Source: JBGTNQ01 sp964646785 (GTDB taxonomy: Bacteria > Patescibacteriota > Minisyncoccia > Phycocordibacterales > Zambryskibacteraceae). From it: a DNA stretch of 21,003 nt. A program made the position numbers and the translations under genes. This document shows positions 20,919 to 21,003 of this stretch, piece by piece. Numbering within the stretch: the first letter of the stretch is position 1; each line of letters begins with the position of its first letter. Location: assembly GCA_964646785.1 (NCBI GenBank), contig CAZYGU010000014.1:1-21003 (forward strand), written 5' to 3'. The notes beneath the pieces are model-generated. The model worked only from the letters and a program-made list of their open reading frames with translations. It made no database searches and had not been told where the DNA came from.

Positions 20919-21003
20919 TCAGGTCTGAACATGAAGGGTGGGTATATCCGAAAAGTAACAATGACTAAGGGTGGCGATATACATATAGCCTAACATTCTC
21001 AAA
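20919..21003 (-). CDS. Possible 3' end of a minus-strand gene (very uncertain)
   Basis: One minus-strand frame is open for 27 codons from the window edge to a TGA at 20921-20919, just before the terminator at 20858-20904. It reads ...MLGYMYIATLSHCYFSDI... with no recognisable family. The terminator shows that some transcript ends here, but it could equally be a non-coding RNA. Confidence 0.22.
   Translation of the reverse strand, partial: LRMLGYMYIATLSHCYFSDIPTLHVQT

Noticed and set aside
20869..21003. RNase P RNA or SRP RNA on plus at the right edge (ggggaaag, tcaggtctga, agggtg)
   Set aside because: The resemblance to conserved segments is only partial, the expected pairings do not form, and the T run places a terminator on the minus strand.

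Overview
The window most resembles a candidate-phyla-radiation bacterium (Patescibacteria, probably a Parcubacteria/Paceibacteria relative). This is inference from gene content and style. It has compact AT-rich core genes (nusA without rimP, a shortened trigger factor, rny, clpP, HU), many small one-helix membrane proteins and secreted Ala-rich or charged proteins. Start codons almost entirely lack Shine-Dalgarno sequences, promoters are near-consensus sigma70, and tRNA genes do not encode CCA. No taxonomic marker such as rRNA is present.

Layout. 1-5261 (minus strand) is an envelope cluster: a DsbA-like thiol oxidoreductase on its own transcript, then a probable operon of small membrane-anchored protein, second DsbA-like oxidoreductase, second related small membrane protein, and a very Cys-rich secreted protein with FnIII and CARDB domains that runs off the left edge. 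5414-7305 (plus) is a self-contained unit with promoter, Shine-Dalgarno, metzincin-type lipoprotein protease with Ig-like repeats and a strong terminator; its base composition is unlike its neighbours. 7330-11733 (plus) holds nusA, inorganic pyrophosphatase, a secreted charged protein, a small membrane protein and a trigger factor lacking its PPIase domain. rsmE (minus) converges on tig and diverges from clpP. rny, HU and a four-helix membrane protein follow on plus.

16067-19299 is mostly minus: an unknown acidic protein, tRNA-Gly(GCC), an RNHCP zinc protein, a cluster-less MutY-like glycosylase, tRNA-Pro(UGG) and a YraN-family protein. Next comes a gene-free 363-bp stretch with a perfect parS-like palindrome and DnaA-box-like sites, which is a candidate replication origin/partition region. 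tRNA-Gly(UCC) (plus), tRNA-Arg(UCG) (minus) and the tRNA CCA-adding enzyme follow, and the last acts on the CCA-less tRNAs.

The three 100-N gaps look like assembly artefacts. The HU gap is flanked by an identical 55-mer on both sides, and merging it restores a perfect 90-residue HU. Joining the first gap directly restores a perfect 177-bp repeat period and an open frame. The metalloprotease gap is flanked by a 26-bp duplicate whose removal keeps the frame.

Most notable: the parS/DnaA-box region; the duplicated DsbA plus small-membrane-protein pairs serving a Cys-rich surface protein; two 88-bp elements with tRNA-T-arm-like inverted ends lying just 3' of two tRNA genes; tRNA-Gly(GCC) with C at position 55; and a MutY homologue lacking its Fe-S cysteines with Glu in place of the catalytic Asp.
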